The notes: a model not told the origin generated them from the letters alone. A stretch of DNA of 64,000 nucleotides from Lycorma delicatula (GCF_047948215.1 NC_134458.1:140166536-140230535), one strand, 5' to 3'; counted from the first letter of the stretch, positions 47,510 through 58,840 are shown. Made by a program: numbers and translations.

Positions 47510-48620
47510 GAAGGCATTCTTTTAATTTTTATTTTTGTGTTTTATTTTAATATCAGGATCCTTTACACAATGAAAGTGTTTTAATATATACGAGTGTTTA
47601 AATGTTTTGTGTTGTCAATTTGAGTGTTTTTAAATAAAATATAAGGGCTCTTTACACCCTTACATCTGACGAACCTGATGGTGATTTAAACCTCTTTTAA
47701 AGAATATGACGAGAGCTAATTACATTAGAAGTCAATGCCCGAAAAAAAAAAAATTAATAACAATAATAAAACATTTGTAATTAACATAACACTGATGTGT
47801 TTGTATTCAAAGGACTTTATGCTATTATATAACTGTAATACATTAATGTACTAATATGAAACCGACATGGAAACTAGTTTCCTTCCTTTGTTAGGTATTG
47901 TAGAGATTAATCTAATTCAGTACATACATACAGCATTAATTTATTGGGGAGACTTTGCATACATAAATATCAAATATATACTGGTTTTTTAATTTTTAAA
48001 AGATTTTTCTCGTTACTTGTTTTTCCCTTCTACTTCATGTGATATTGTTTTTATTTCCTTTAAAATATATTTCTTACTCTCTAATTCCAGTATTTCTTCT
48101 TTACATGCAATTATTTTTTTGTTTTTTCTCAGTTATCTTTAATTTTTTTCTTGTCTTAGTTTTGGTTAGTTCTATTTACATTAGGTTTTACGTAAGGCAA
48201 GAGATCTACAATTTAACATTAGTTATTTGTTGTTTAAATATATTCATCGTGGTTAAATTTGCTTCTTACAGTTCTTAATATTATCCGTGAATGTAGTAAC
48301 ACAAATAAAAACGTGATATATTATTAGTGTATAAATATATATTTATATATATAATTCATTCCAGTAAAATTAAAATATCTTTTCATTAGTAAATAAATAA
48401 AAAAATTTGTTTAGTTTATTATTTTTATTAATAAAAATATCTACAATGTGTTCCATCGGAACAATGAATAAATTTGTTGTTTTTCTATAATTGATCTGAG
48501 GGAAAGAAAGCCTAACAGGAATTAACTTCTCTATATAGCATTTTCCGTTTTATTCTAGCTGAAAAAACTGTAACAACTCCCGATGAATGATAATGAAGTG
48601 CAGTTTTAGTCTGTAAAAAA
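47510..48620. other. AT-rich non-coding DNA
   Basis: No recognisable feature. Confidence 0.5.
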
Positions 48621-48625
48621 ACAAC

Positions 48626-48692
48626 CCTGTCTGACCGGGATTTAACTCAGAATCTCCAGATGAAAGATACCGACGCTACAATTCCGCTTTAG
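48626..48692 (-). mobile_element. SINE-A fragment, degenerate
   Basis: CCTGTCTGACCGGGATTTAA, CTCCAGATGAAAGATACCGA and CGCTACAATTCCGC match the reverse complement of the SINE-A head with several changes. Confidence 0.6.
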
Positions 48693-48699
48693 AAATCTG

Positions 48700-49240
48700 A
48701 AAAAATTAAGTTTTAAAAAATCTGTAACAAAAGAATATATAGCCTCATATAAAGTTAATAAGTTAATATTTTCTAAATTTTGATAGTTTATCTTTTAAGT
48801 TGGTAAAATTAAATTAAATTATTATTAAAGAATATAAATTATGATTGTGAATTTTTTTCAAAGTATTTGATTATAGATGATTAAAGAGTATTAGATGATA
48901 TTTCTAAAGGTTGCTTTTTTCAAATAGAAATATTATCAGTGGTATTCACAGGATTGCTATGAAGAATAATAAAAATTTAATTTTAATTTTTATTTTAACT
49001 AATATTTTTACATTAATTTTTTTATAAAATTAGTATTGTTTCAGATCACATATATAAGGACATTTTTCATATACTTTACAAACTTATATTTCTAGTTTTT
49101 GGAATTTGATTTTAAAGATGCAATTGATCAATATATAATTATTTTGTCATTAAAAACCACTTTTTTTTTCTAATTTAATTATTTTTAAAAAATATTTCAC
49201 GTTCTTTTTAACTAACTGATGTTATTTTAAAAAGTTTCCT
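48700..49240. other. AT-rich non-coding DNA
   Basis: No recognisable feature. Confidence 0.5.
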
Positions 49241-49241
49241 A

Positions 49242-49335
49242 TACTATATATATATGTATATACACACACAGAGAGAATGAAAGAGAGAAAGTGAGAGAAA
49301 GAGAAAGAGGACAAATAATAAGAGAGAGAAGAAAT
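49242..49335. repeat. Compound TA/CA/GA microsatellite
   Basis: TATATATATG, then ACACACACAGAGAG, then an imperfect purine-only GA/GAAA tract. Confidence 0.9.
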
Positions 49336-49662
49336 GCAAATAATATTAATCTAATAACATTACTACTAAAACAGAGTGAAAATGTTGGTTTTTATACTTT
49401 AATAATAATCAGTAGATTACATCTGAAGGATTACAATATAAATAGCATATATATTACAAGTGTTGTAATCCTAATGGGGGATTAAGTAATTGTTCGCTAA
49501 ATAATGAATTCGGTTGCTGTATATTTAAATTGTTATAAATTTTTGTTTCAATTTTTTTACTTCGATATTATGTAATTAATACATAGCGTGCCAAATAAGT
49601 AATGAGACAACTAGTATTGCATCGAAATTACGAACTTTATTTTAATTTTTCAGTTACATAAA

Positions 49663-50270
49663 TTAAAAATAATCCCCTTGCACCTGCACACAACGTTTAC
49701 ATCGATCATACAACTCGTTGAAAGAACGCTGGAAATCCTGATTGTGTACCTCCTTCAGTCTGTCTGTCACAGCGCGTTGGATGTCCTCAATGTCACTGAA
49801 ACATTCTCCTTTTAAAGCACATTTAATTTTCGGAAAGTCTGCAGGTGCCAAATCAGGCGAATAGGGTGGGTGTTCGAGCATATAGATCTGTTTTGATGCT
49901 AAAAACTGTTTCACGGGTAGTGCGCAGTGAGCCGGTGCATTGTCATGCAGAAGAACCCAACTCTTGCTTTGAAACAGATGCGTCCTGACATGACGTATGC
50001 GAGCAAAGAGACGTTGCATGACTCCTAAGTAGTACTGTCCGGTCATTGTTGTGCTCTCAGGGAGAAATTCAAAATGGATCATTCCAGAAGCATCGACAAA
50101 AACAATCACCTTGATTGTAATTTCGGCAAGCTGAGCTTCTTCTGCTTCTGTGACGATGTTCCATATCATTCCATATTCTGACGTTTTGTCTCTGGGTCAA
50201 ACTTAAAACATCATTATAAACTTTTGATGCAGTTTCCTAATTTACATTAAACTTTTATCACAGCTCTTTG
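49663..50270 (-). pseudogene. Mariner transposase, C-terminal half
   Basis: A continuous 168-codon frame (50169-49663) holds all three catalytic positions: VIVFVDASGM, SWVLLHDNAPAHCALP and PPYSPDLAPADF. The second and third Asp are 34 residues apart, the DD34D pattern of mariner. The usual ending DRLKEVHNQDFQRSFNEL and RCVQVQGDYF is intact. Upstream, in another frame, FDPETKRQNME (50200-50170) matches the family motif after the first Asp region. The N-terminal DNA-binding domain is not found, so it cannot make a full transposase. The protein would act in the nucleus on its own inverted repeats. Confidence 0.9.
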
Positions 50271-50291
50271 ATCCGTGATGCTACGTTTGAC

Positions 50292-50302
50292 CGCCGCTAC
50301 TT
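50292..50302. repeat. Target-site duplication of the nested LINE (left)
   Basis: CGCCGCTACTT, repeated at 55075-55085. Confidence 0.9.
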
Positions 50303-50333
50303 TTTTTATTTTTTATTTTTATTTTGTTTCCCT

Positions 50334-50381
50334 ACTCTCCCCGACCAGATATCCATTTAAGTATACTCAGTCGGGGAGAGT
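50334..50381 (-). promoter_or_regulatory. LINE 3' UTR stem-loop (copy 2)
   Basis: ACTCTCCCCGAC (50334-50345) and GTCGGGGAGAGT (50370-50381) form a perfect 12-bp stem with a 24-nt loop. It is followed, as in the LINE at 43577, by a CCGGC...CCGGCACGGCAGG segment. Confidence 0.85.
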
Positions 50382-50764
50382 GTCCTTCTACTCAAAGGGG
50401 GCGTCCCCCACCCACCGGCTTTACATCCGGCACGGCAGGTTGGCCCCCCCCGGTCTTGGATCTTTTGTTTTATTTTTTGCCTGCCTCTAATTCCCCGCGT
50501 TAGGGCCAAGGTCCGGCGATGCCGTCCCCCAGCCACTCCGCAGGGAACCGGGTCTCGGTCTTTACGCCTATGCCTCTAACCGACGGTACCCACCCCACAA
50601 AGCGCCTAGACGCCCGCAGGGAGACACACCGCCGGCCGAGACTCGGTCTTTTCTTTTATTCCCATCTCCCCTGGAGTTCTCCCCCTTCGCAGGAACCCGC
50701 ATACCAGGGCATACGGGCCCTCCACCGAGAGACTGTCCACCCTTCCCTACTTAACTTAATCACA

Positions 50765-53640
50765 GTCTACCGCCCTCTTCTTCCTTAGTTCTCAGGATCT
50801 CTCCAGCAAACCTTCTGAACCAGTCCCAGTTCTCTTGATTTTGTACCATCCAATTAATTAGATTATCCGGTGTTAATCAATTTGTTATAATTACCCTCCT
50901 GTTTTCAGCCCATCTAGGACATACAAATATAGTGTGCTCCGCATTATCTGTTTCCTCACAATAAACACATTGTGGTGTGTCCCTTTTTCCAATTCTGGCT
51001 AGGTACTGCCCGAAAGATCCATGCCCCGATAATAACTGTGTCATATAGAAGTCAAAGTTTCCGCGTCTACTTCCATACCACCTACCTATATCAGGGATTA
51101 GTCTTCTAGTCCAATCCCCGACTCTTGAGCGTGACCATTCCAACTGCCATTCATGCTCCAATTGAGCCGCTACCTCGTCTTGTGGTAGTCCCTCATATCT
51201 AAGCATCCTGCTTTTAATCTGCAGGTCTATTGGTAGAACCTCTGTTATTACGCAAAGCGCGTCATAGGACACCGTTCTGTAACTAGCGGCCACCCTCAAC
51301 AGTGCAAGTCAATGCGCGCTTCTCAATTTTCCTTTATTCCGTTTAATACTAATTGTATGTCCCCAAACCGGGGCCGCGTATAATATCATTGATGTTGTTG
51401 CAGCCGTTATTAATTTCCTAGTTTCTATTTTTGGTGTTCGATGGTTCTGGAAGAGTCCTCTCAGAGCTTTGAGCATTGGAGTGACCCTACTACATATCAT
51501 ATCGATGTGTCTGCTAAATCTCAAGTTTTTATCGAGTATGACTCCCAGATATTTTGCCTCATTGACTTGTATAATTGGCTCTCTTCTGATATTCAAATTT
51601 ATACCTCTAATAGGTCTGCCGGAAAGGGCAATACAACTGGACTTCCCTTGGGCTATCTGTAGTTGGCTTCTTTGTAACCATTCATCTATAATTCCTAATG
51701 CCAGATTGGCTTTGCGTTCTAAGTTATCTACATCCCTATCCTCAACAAGGATTGCTATGTCATCAGCATAGCCAATTGCAGTAACTCCTTCAGGATAATC
51801 CAGTCTGAAGACTGCGTCATAAAAAATGTTCCACAAGGTTGGGCCCAGCACAGAACCTTGAGGAACGCCACCAAACATCTGGAAAACTGCCTTACCTTCC
51901 AAAGTTTTGATCTCAAGAAACCTTTGATGTAGATAGTGATTAACTTGATTTATTAGATATTCGCTTATACGCATCTCATGCAATGCATCAATTATAATGA
52001 CCAGGGTACTGATCCGAACGCGTTCCTAATGTCCAGCATTATCACTAGGGGGATTTTCCTGGTCCTCCAGGTACCGCTCCTGCTATTTAAGCCCAATTTT
52101 TAACTTTCTCTAAGGCATTTATGGTAGATCGGCCTTTTCTGAATCCATATTGTTGTGGATGTAGACAGCCCTTTTCCTCAAGCTCTGCCCTAAGCCTGCC
52201 TTCTATCAGCCTCTCAACCATCTTTCCCATATTATTAATAAGAGTAATCGGCCTATATCCATTATTTACACCCGCCTTGGGTATAAAAACCGTCCTGGCT
52301 GCTTTCCAGCAGCCAGGAAAATTACAGTTTTGTAGACCATAACTAGCCAGATTCACAATTTCCCGGGGTATTATTCCTGCTATGGTCTTGATGATGGCCG
52401 CAGGTATGCCATCCGGCCCTGGACTTTTCCGGTTTTTCAACTTTTTAATGGCCTCCATTACCTCTTGTTCTGTGAATCTGCCACCTTCACAAACAATTGT
52501 TTCCCTATTCAGATTTTCAGGTCTAGGGAAAAGAATCCTAACTTGTCGTTCCGCTTCCTCCTTACTCAACGTTGGCACCTTTCTACCTAGCCTTTTGGTA
52601 ATTATCTTAAAAGCTTTCCCCCAAGGGTCAGTGTCAAGTTCGTTACAGAGCTCTTGCCATTTATTCCTCTTAGATTGCTTAATGAGAAAGTTAAGCTTTT
52701 TCCTGGCCTGTCTATAGTCTTGGGCAGCACGTCGAATTTCTTCATCGTTACTATTCCTTGCTCGCATCCTCTGAGCAGTTCTTTTGTGACGCTGCATGAT
52801 TTTCCTTTGGTCTTCGATTTCTCTGGTCCACCAGTACACCGGATGATATCTATTACCGGACTGCGGTATGTTAGCAATTTCCTCTTTGATTATTTCTTGA
52901 AATTTCTCCGGTTCTATGTTTTCACAGTTCCTAATCCTATTTGCCGCATTATTTGACACCCGGTGTATCTGGAAATCCGTTAATCTAGAGATAATATTAT
53001 CCTGCCTTACCCGCCTTGGACTATCTCTGATGTTAACCAATACGGCCTTGTGGTCACTACCAGTTTCTTCGGTAAGGACAGCAAACTCGACGGTATCTGC
53101 TCTAAACCTACTATCCACAATTACCAGGTCTATTGTTGATTGTTGACCTCTTGCGCTGTATGTAGAAGCCCCATCATTTATACAGCACGCACCCGTAACC
53201 TCCAACAAGTCCTCGAGAAATCTACCTCTAGCATTTGTAGAATTGGCACCCGCTACAGTAGTTTTACAATTAAAATCTCCAAGCACTACCACTCTTTTCC
53301 GCGATCTGGTCATGATCTGCTGTAGGTTAAATATCTGGTTTTGATAAAACTCTATAGTGCAATTGGGGCTGATGTATGTACCCATAATAATCGTGTCACT
53401 TAATTCAATAGCTATTATTCCGTCTTCTCTGCTGTACAAGTTATAATCCACTCTATCGAGTATTCTTCTGATGGCCACAGCCCCATTCCTGTCGGGTATC
53501 CATTGACCTCTGGCAGCCGAATACACATTAGGCTCCGTAGACACCAGAAAGTCGACATTGTATCTGGCTGTTTCCAGCGTCCGGTCTCCTGATAGTAGGC
53601 TTCTATTATTATTACTTAATAATATTTTAATCAGTATGTT
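50765..53640 (-). pseudogene. LINE ORF2: endonuclease and reverse transcriptase (R1-clade), frameshifted
   Basis: The first block (53640-52087) begins NNNRSLLSGDRTLETARYNV and has STEPNV (endonuclease Glu), VVVLGDFNCK and GSDHKAVL, the apurinic-type endonuclease signatures. A linker with YWWTREIEDQRK follows, then RT motifs KSPGPDGIPAAIIK, GYRPITLINNMGKMVERL and QQYGFRKGRSTINAL. A frame change near 52087 gives RKIPLVIMLDIRNAFGSVPW (first catalytic Asp), then another change to 51983-51309 with FGGVPQGSVLGPTLW, IGYADDIAILV (catalytic pair) and YLGVILDKNLRF. A third change near 51300 leads to YRTVSYDALCVITEVLPIDL and the C-terminal GKRDTPQCVYCEETDNAEHT, where the Cys/His cluster lies. The product would end near 50765. 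Three or more frameshifts, otherwise all key residues are kept. Confidence 0.92.
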
Positions 53641-55073
53641 TATTGCAGCTCACATTCCCGGTTCTGTGTTCTGTTTTTCTGCAATCGTGACACTTCATTG
53701 CTTGCCTACAGCCTTTGATGAAATGCCCCGTATTACCACAGTTGAAACATAAGTTGGTCCGGTCAGGGCCCCTGCATTCTCTTCTACCGTGCCCTATGCT
53801 CCAGCACCGGTAACATTTTTCGTTTTCGATGCGGATATATGCCCTAAAGCAAACCCAGCCTACTCTCAGTCTTGCTGTTATTAACTTTGTTGCGCTGCGT
53901 TGAGTAGTAATTACTGTAGCATTTTTGGTACTACCGTATGCGTCTCTCATAGATGTTATTTGAAATCTCTCACCCGTTCCTAGGACCTTCTCAATTGCCT
54001 CTTTTAGCTCACCTTCCGTAGTATCTCCAAGCATGTCCTTAATGTGTACAAATGTTCTACGGTCTCCCTTTTTACGTATATCGACCTGAAGATCCCCTGC
54101 TCTATCCTTCAGCATTGCAGAAAACTCCCCGCCTTCTGTACTCCACTTACCCTAACTTCTAGCTGTTCATCTCTACCCTTTCTTATAGAATGAATTTCTC
54201 CAGCCTCCTCCACTTTAACTTTCTCTTTCATAGTTTTTAATAGATCAGCGTATTTTTTCCCTTGTGCTTGTACAACAATGGTTTTACTCTCGGCGACCGG
54301 TGGGGTTTTAGACGCCGATCTGGATCTTGGTCTCGCATTGTCACTTGGATTGGGGAGGACCATCCTTGGTAAGGTCTTCCCCTTCCTTAAAATATATATT
54401 ACTATTTTCCTAATCAAAATGCCTGGAGGGCCATTTGGTATCACGAAAACTGAAGACTCAGAGTTACCCACTACTCTTCTTAGTGCCTTAAGTACGTGTG
54501 AGGCCATTTCCTTATCCCCGCAACTGGAGTCATAGATGACTGTGTATCTTGTACCGTTAGTTGTGATCTTACTGTCTTCGAGTATCGTTGATTCCTGAAG
54601 AAACATCGCACCAGGCGTTGTTCCTGCATATATGCTGTTTGGTCTTATGCCATTCAAGTCTACAAAGTGACAACTACCCTCTCCAGGTTTTGCTGCGTTA
54701 ACCTGAGTGATCCTGTTCATCACCCACCTTGACCATCTGGAGGGCAGTCTCTCTATCAATTGCTCGTCTGATAGATCAACATCCAAAATATCCGACATCT
54801 CGCTGTTATAATGACCTTCAGTCTGAGTGGTCTGATTACATGTCTCCGCTTTCTCTTCACACAGTCTTTGTAAATCTTCATATATTTCTTTAAGTTCCCT
54901 TTCATGGGCTTTGATTGCAGTTTCACTCCCCTTGCCAGTCATGTGCCTCAGTTGTGTGATTGCATTACCTAATTTGTAGGTAATTTCCTCAAGAGTAGGA
55001 GGGGTTTCTTCCTCCTCCGAAGAACCCGCTCTAGGTCTTTTGGCTAATCTGCCCTCGGTTTCCCTCCATTTAT
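53627..55073 (-). pseudogene. LINE ORF1 (gag-like, three zinc knuckles), 5'-truncated and frameshifted
   Basis: The frame from 55073 to 54109 opens with RLAKRPRAGSSEEEETPPTL and TYKLGNAITQLRH, so it starts upstream of the ATG at 54942. It continues through LPSRWSRWVMNRITQV and SKTIVVQAQGKKYADLLKTM to a stop at 54109. A frame change near 54112 leads to 54115-53627 with RRTFVHIKDMLGDTTEGEL and ITARLRVGWVCFRAYI. Next come three knuckles, CYRCWSIGHGRREC, CFNCGNTGHFIKGC and CHDCRKTEHRTGNVSC, the arrangement of R1-clade ORF1 proteins that package the RNA. ORF1 ends about where ORF2 begins. Confidence 0.9.
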
Positions 55074-55074
55074 T

Positions 55075-55085
55075 CGCCGCTACTT
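55075..55085. repeat. Target-site duplication of the nested LINE (right)
   Basis: CGCCGCTACTT, identical to 50292-50302. Confidence 0.9.
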
Positions 55086-55261
55086 ACACAATGTTAAGTT
55101 CACGGCTGCTGTGCATGCACTAGCTGAGTCATCGACACTTTCGAAGGGTCTCCGTATTCAGCACAATCTAGCGGGTGAAATGCTTACCATATTTGGCGCG
55201 TTTCTTAAAAGTGTTTCTGGAAAAGAAATCAGTCTCATTACTTATTTGGGACACTGTGTAT

Positions 55262-56242
55262 ATGAGAAATAAGTTTGTTCAATTTTTGAAAAATATTTTA
55301 TATAGTAGATATTCCTACCTTACATATATTAAGAAATAACAGCAGGTCTTTTAAGCATTTGTTATTCGTTAAAAGAATGGAAGTTAGATCGTAATCAAGA
55401 TCCTACTAGAATAGACCGCGGACGAAGTGGGTGGAAACACATTCAACTCGCTCCTTATGATGTGACAACGGAAATCTGTGCAAATTCTATAGTATATGCT
55501 TTTTAAATATGTAGAACTTTATTTTAAAAATATGTGTCTTTTTTTAGGAAAAACACATGTTAAATGTTTTTGTTGTTATTCATAAACAAAAGTAATTATA
55601 TTTTTACTCTTCTATCCGTCATTTTAATTTATTTTTATTATTATAATTCTAAAAACCTTTGAAGATTTTTAAAACTCAGTTATACTGTGAATTTATAACA
55701 ATTAATTAAACACTGAAGTTGTTAATTGCTTTTCCAGTAAGTCATTATTATTTTATTGCTTGCATTATTATCTTTATTGCATTATTTCTTCTTCTCATCC
55801 ATTAGTTATAGTATTATTTAAAATAAACTAATATAAACGATTAATTTACAATTCAACTTATAATTTAATTAAAAGTACTAATATTAATTTAAACTCATTA
55901 AAGTTTTTGAATTTTTTCTAATAAAGTTTAGATTCATTCTGATTAGTAATTTATTAATAAAATTTTATGCGTGTCAAATATTTGAACTCGCATATAATCC
56001 ATACATATTTGTGCAGTTTAAGAATATATTGTTTTACGTAATATCTTCCATAAATTCATTTATACATTCAAAAATATTATTTAAATATTTAAAAACATAA
56101 CAATATACATATATATGCACATATATATATTATTTTTGTATCGGGAATCTTATCTTTGCTTAGTTTATTTTATTTACTAACCGATTAAGCTGAAATTCAA
56201 ATACATTCCAAAACGAGTAATAAAAATTATTTTATAAAATAA
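55262..56242. other. AT-rich DNA with one open patch
   Basis: Mostly non-coding. A patch at 55375-55505 is open on the plus strand (KEWKLDRNQDPTRIDRGRSG, then HIQLAPYDVTTEIC), with a higher GC content than its surroundings. I do not recognise it. Confidence 0.35.
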
Positions 56243-56660
56243 TGTAACGGCGCCAGCGTAATAAATTTCTTCCAGAAAGGAGAAAGAGAGAGAAAATAAA
56301 GAAAGAAAAATCTAAAAGTAATAACAAAGCGATTATTTCTAGAAAAGGACTTAGAGAAAAGTGTAGAAGGCGCTGCCAATAAAAATTATTACGCTTGAGC
56401 AATCATAAGATCCGTTGGGCACTGGTTCTTCAGGCCAGGAGGTATAAATACTGCCGGAGACCAGCGGATAGAATCAGTAGCTTTACAAGTCCGATTTCGA
56501 GGCAGCATACGATAAAAGCGATAAAAGTACGTGTTTAGTAACAAGGAGTGGTGTGCGTCACAAGTTTTCAGTTTTGGAGAATCGTCGAAAACAAAAAGCT
56601 GTACGGTGAGTTATTTGTAAAGATGAATAAAAGAGACAGTATTCAATTCATTCATAACAT
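56243..56660 (+). promoter_or_regulatory. Core promoter region: host 5' exon or solo LTR
   Basis: TATAAATA at 56443-56450 is followed 31-33 bases later by an arthropod initiator TCAGTA (56474-56479). The next ~130 bases have no ATG and reach a strong donor-like GTACGGTGAGT (split at 56605/56606). This fits the promoter and non-coding first exon of a host gene pointing right. Alternatively, the stretch starting TGTAACGG (56243), with TATA box, initiator and a polyadenylation signal AATAAA at 56626-56631, has the U3-R-U5 order of a retrotransposon LTR. I see no paired LTR, and no matching short direct repeats at the ends. An inverted pair AGCGTAATAA (56255) and its complement (56386-56395) lies upstream of the TATA box. 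Confidence 0.6.
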
Positions 56661-56852
56661 TTAGGATAGTTCATTAGCAAACAGTAAAAGTAAATAATAC
56701 TTGCAGAAAGTGAATTGTGTATTTTTCTATTGTTATCATATTGCTAATTAAATATTAAGTTCTATTAGTCATTATAAAGTTTTCAGTAAATGTAACTGTA
56801 TTTTGGCATATTTATTATTTAATTGTTATAAATCAATTTCGTTTTTTTTCAA

Positions 56853-57045
56853 CCCGCCTGGTTTATCTAGTGGTAAAACTCGTCATTGTAAATCAACTGA
56901 TTTAGAAGTCAAAAGTTCTAAGATTCAAATCCTAATGAAAGCAGTTATTTTTATTCGGAATACTAGATCGTGAATACCGGTGTTCTTTTGGTAGTTTGGG
57001 GTTCAATTAACCATACGTTTCAGAAGTGGTCAGCCTGAGTCTGTA
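56853..57045 (+). mobile_element. SINE-B copy, 3'-truncated and diverged
   Basis: Head GCCTGGTTTATCTAGTGGTA, then AAATCAACTGATTTAGAAGT, B-box-like GATTCAAATCCTAATG, body ACTAGATCGTGAATACCGGT and GTCAGCCTGAGTCTGTACAA, then unrelated sequence. Confidence 0.78.
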
Positions 57046-57049
57046 CAAG

Positions 57050-58035
57050 ACAAAAATTTTACCAGTAAGACTGTTTTACATTTTAACTGCAATCTTTTAA
57101 ATTTTTGACTAATCCAATAATTTTATTTCCCGATGAAGGCTTTCAAGCCGAAAGATCTTGAGTTCATATCAATGTGGTGGTAAGGTGGATTTCATTAATT
57201 GGTAATATTATTTATTTAACATATCAACGGAACCATGTTCGAGAAATTAACTTTTAACGGTATATTTACAGTTACAATCCAGTCGCTAATAACTTTAATT
57301 GGTGATACGACTACAAATAAAAATATATTTTAAAAAATTCTGTTTTAATTACCATTGTTATATATTATGTAATTAGCTATTTTATTTGATATATTTGAGA
57401 GTAATAAATTGTGCTTATCAGAAATTTTTACTTGTGTTATTCTCTCAATATTGTTGTCAAACCGCGAACACGCGAGAACACCTAACAGCTTCGTTTTTGT
57501 TTGATACCAACAAAAGTTTGACCTTTAAAATAAAACCTATGTTTGTACTTTAATAAATCTATTTTACTACTTATACATTAAGATAAATTACCAATGTCCG
57601 CTAAATTATCTAATAAATTATTATATTTTTTATATAAAAGATAAAAATAAAATTGTTTAGGAAGAAGAATGATTACAATGAGGAATTTCAAATGAAAAAA
57701 TACGTATGTCACAGTCGATGGGTAATGAATGTAACCGTGCGATAAGAAAGTAGCAGTTTAAAAGCTGATATATTTTGTGGGGGACAGTGGTTGGAGGATC
57801 GAAATCCTTCATTGAGGATTTTAATTCATCAAGAGCTTAATTTAAGCTTTTAATATTTTATTTAAAGAGCATCCATAAATTATATATTAAGATTACTATT
57901 ATTGAATACTTAAAATGTCGAATTAAAATGTTTGAATTAGAATTTTTCCTTCTGTAAAATGCCCTTCTTTTCTAAGAATTACTATTGGTAACATTTTAGT
58001 AATTCTTCGAAAAGAATTACTAAAAAAAAAATTAT
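57050..58035. other. AT-rich non-coding DNA
   Basis: No recognisable feature. A short palindrome-like AGAATTACTATTGGTAAC / GTAATTCTTCGAAAAGAATT lies at 57970-58020. Confidence 0.45.
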
Positions 58036-58040
58036 ATAAA

Positions 58041-58236
58041 AAAAAAATTAAATATTTTTTAAAATAACCAAATAGTTAATGTAATATTATTATTTACTTT
58101 CAATCAAAGTAATTTAACTTAAGAATAACGGCATCGCTATTCATTAAATATATATTAAATTATTTGTCTTAGTCACACTAGTGGCATACTGATTTTATGA
58201 CGATTTGAAAAAAAAGGCAAATATAAATAAAATAGC

Positions 58237-58305
<69 letters not shown>

Positions 58306-58360
58306 TGTCTGTTTATTAGTGTGCCATTCATAAAGCACCTCATGGAGAGGGGTGAAGAAT
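58041..58360. repeat. Direct duplication, copy 1 (with TA/TG microsatellite)
   Basis: Matches 58983-59288 almost base for base outside the microsatellite, for example ATAACCAAATAGTTAATGTA, GTCTTAGTCACACTAGTGGC and AAAGCACCTCATGGAGAGGG. The TA tract (58238-58268) runs into a TG tract (58269-58304). The frame starting in the TG tract is not a gene. Confidence 0.92.
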
Positions 58361-58534
58361 TACGAATGGAAACAGTATTAACTGTAATTATTAGGTTTTT
58401 AATACTTTTTTACCAGCTAATAGGATCCGACGGATTTAAAAAGAATAATCAGTAGTGAATAAGTATCAAGTGAGAAAAAATACAAAAAAAATTATATGAA
58501 AGATTCTATGGGCTTCACTGTCTAACAGAATAAT

Positions 58535-58547
58535 CTAATGATCCACA
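58535..58547. repeat. Target-site duplication of SINE-B (left)
   Basis: CTAATGATCCACA, repeated at 58841-58853. Confidence 0.92.
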
Positions 58548-58840
58548 GATCTCTCTTTTTATGTTTAGTCTCCGGAACCACCGTAACGTATTACTTCAGA
58601 GGAAATGATTGAGGATGATATGTATGAATATAAAGGAAGTATAATCTTGTACAGTCTCAGGTCGACCATTCATGGGATGTCTGGTTAATTGAAACCCAAC
58701 CACCAATGAACACCGGAAACCACGATCTAGTATTCAAATCCGTATAAAGCTAACTTTATTAGGAATTGAACCTTAGTACTCTCGACTTCGAAATCAGCCG
58801 ATCTGCGATAACGAGTTGACCACTAGACCAGCCCAGTCAG
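58548..58840 (-). mobile_element. SINE-B copy, full length
   Basis: The head lies at the right end in minus orientation (complement of CACTAGACCAGCCCAGTCAG), and the tail at the left (complement of TCTCTTTTTATGTTTAGTCT). The 293-bp body is flanked by a 13-bp perfect direct repeat. It is moderately diverged from the copy at 22167-22462. Confidence 0.93.

Larger units (their letters stand above)
50303..55074 (-). mobile_element. R1-clade non-LTR retrotransposon, nearly complete, 5'-truncated
   Basis: A 4.77-kb GC-richer element in minus orientation, inserted in a mariner with the 11-bp duplication CGCCGCTACTT. Order on its own strand: ORF1 with three zinc knuckles, ORF2 with endonuclease, RT and a C-terminal Cys/His region, a ~460-bp GC-rich 3' UTR with a terminal stem-loop, then an A-rich tail (complement of TTTTTTTATTTTTTATTTTT). 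ORF1 is already open at the first base after the target site, so its start codon and 5' UTR are lost. Such elements copy themselves through RNA by nicking the target and priming reverse transcription there. Several frameshifts show this copy is dead, but conservation is high, so it is fairly young. Confidence 0.93.
49582..55258 (-). mobile_element. Mariner element (DD34D) carrying a nested LINE
   Basis: The left end CATAGCGTGCCAAATAAGTA and the complement of the right end CACAGTGTCCCAAATAAGTA form a 27-bp inverted repeat (last bases ATGAGAC shared), each preceded by TA (49580-49581; 55259-55260). Without the LINE at 50303-55074 and one target-site copy the element is about 0.9 kb, shorter than a ~1.3-kb mariner, so much of its N-terminal coding half is missing. 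The transposase C-terminal half is at 49663-50169. The right part (55086-55258) is 5' leader without recognisable protein. Confidence 0.92.

Noticed and set aside
52121..53325. Several plus-strand frames of 60-110 codons
   Set aside because: They are shadows of LINE ORF2, which has endonuclease and RT motifs on the minus strand.
58267..58455. 62-codon frame beginning with a Cys-Val repeat
   Set aside because: It starts in the TG microsatellite, and the second copy of the duplication does not keep the frame.
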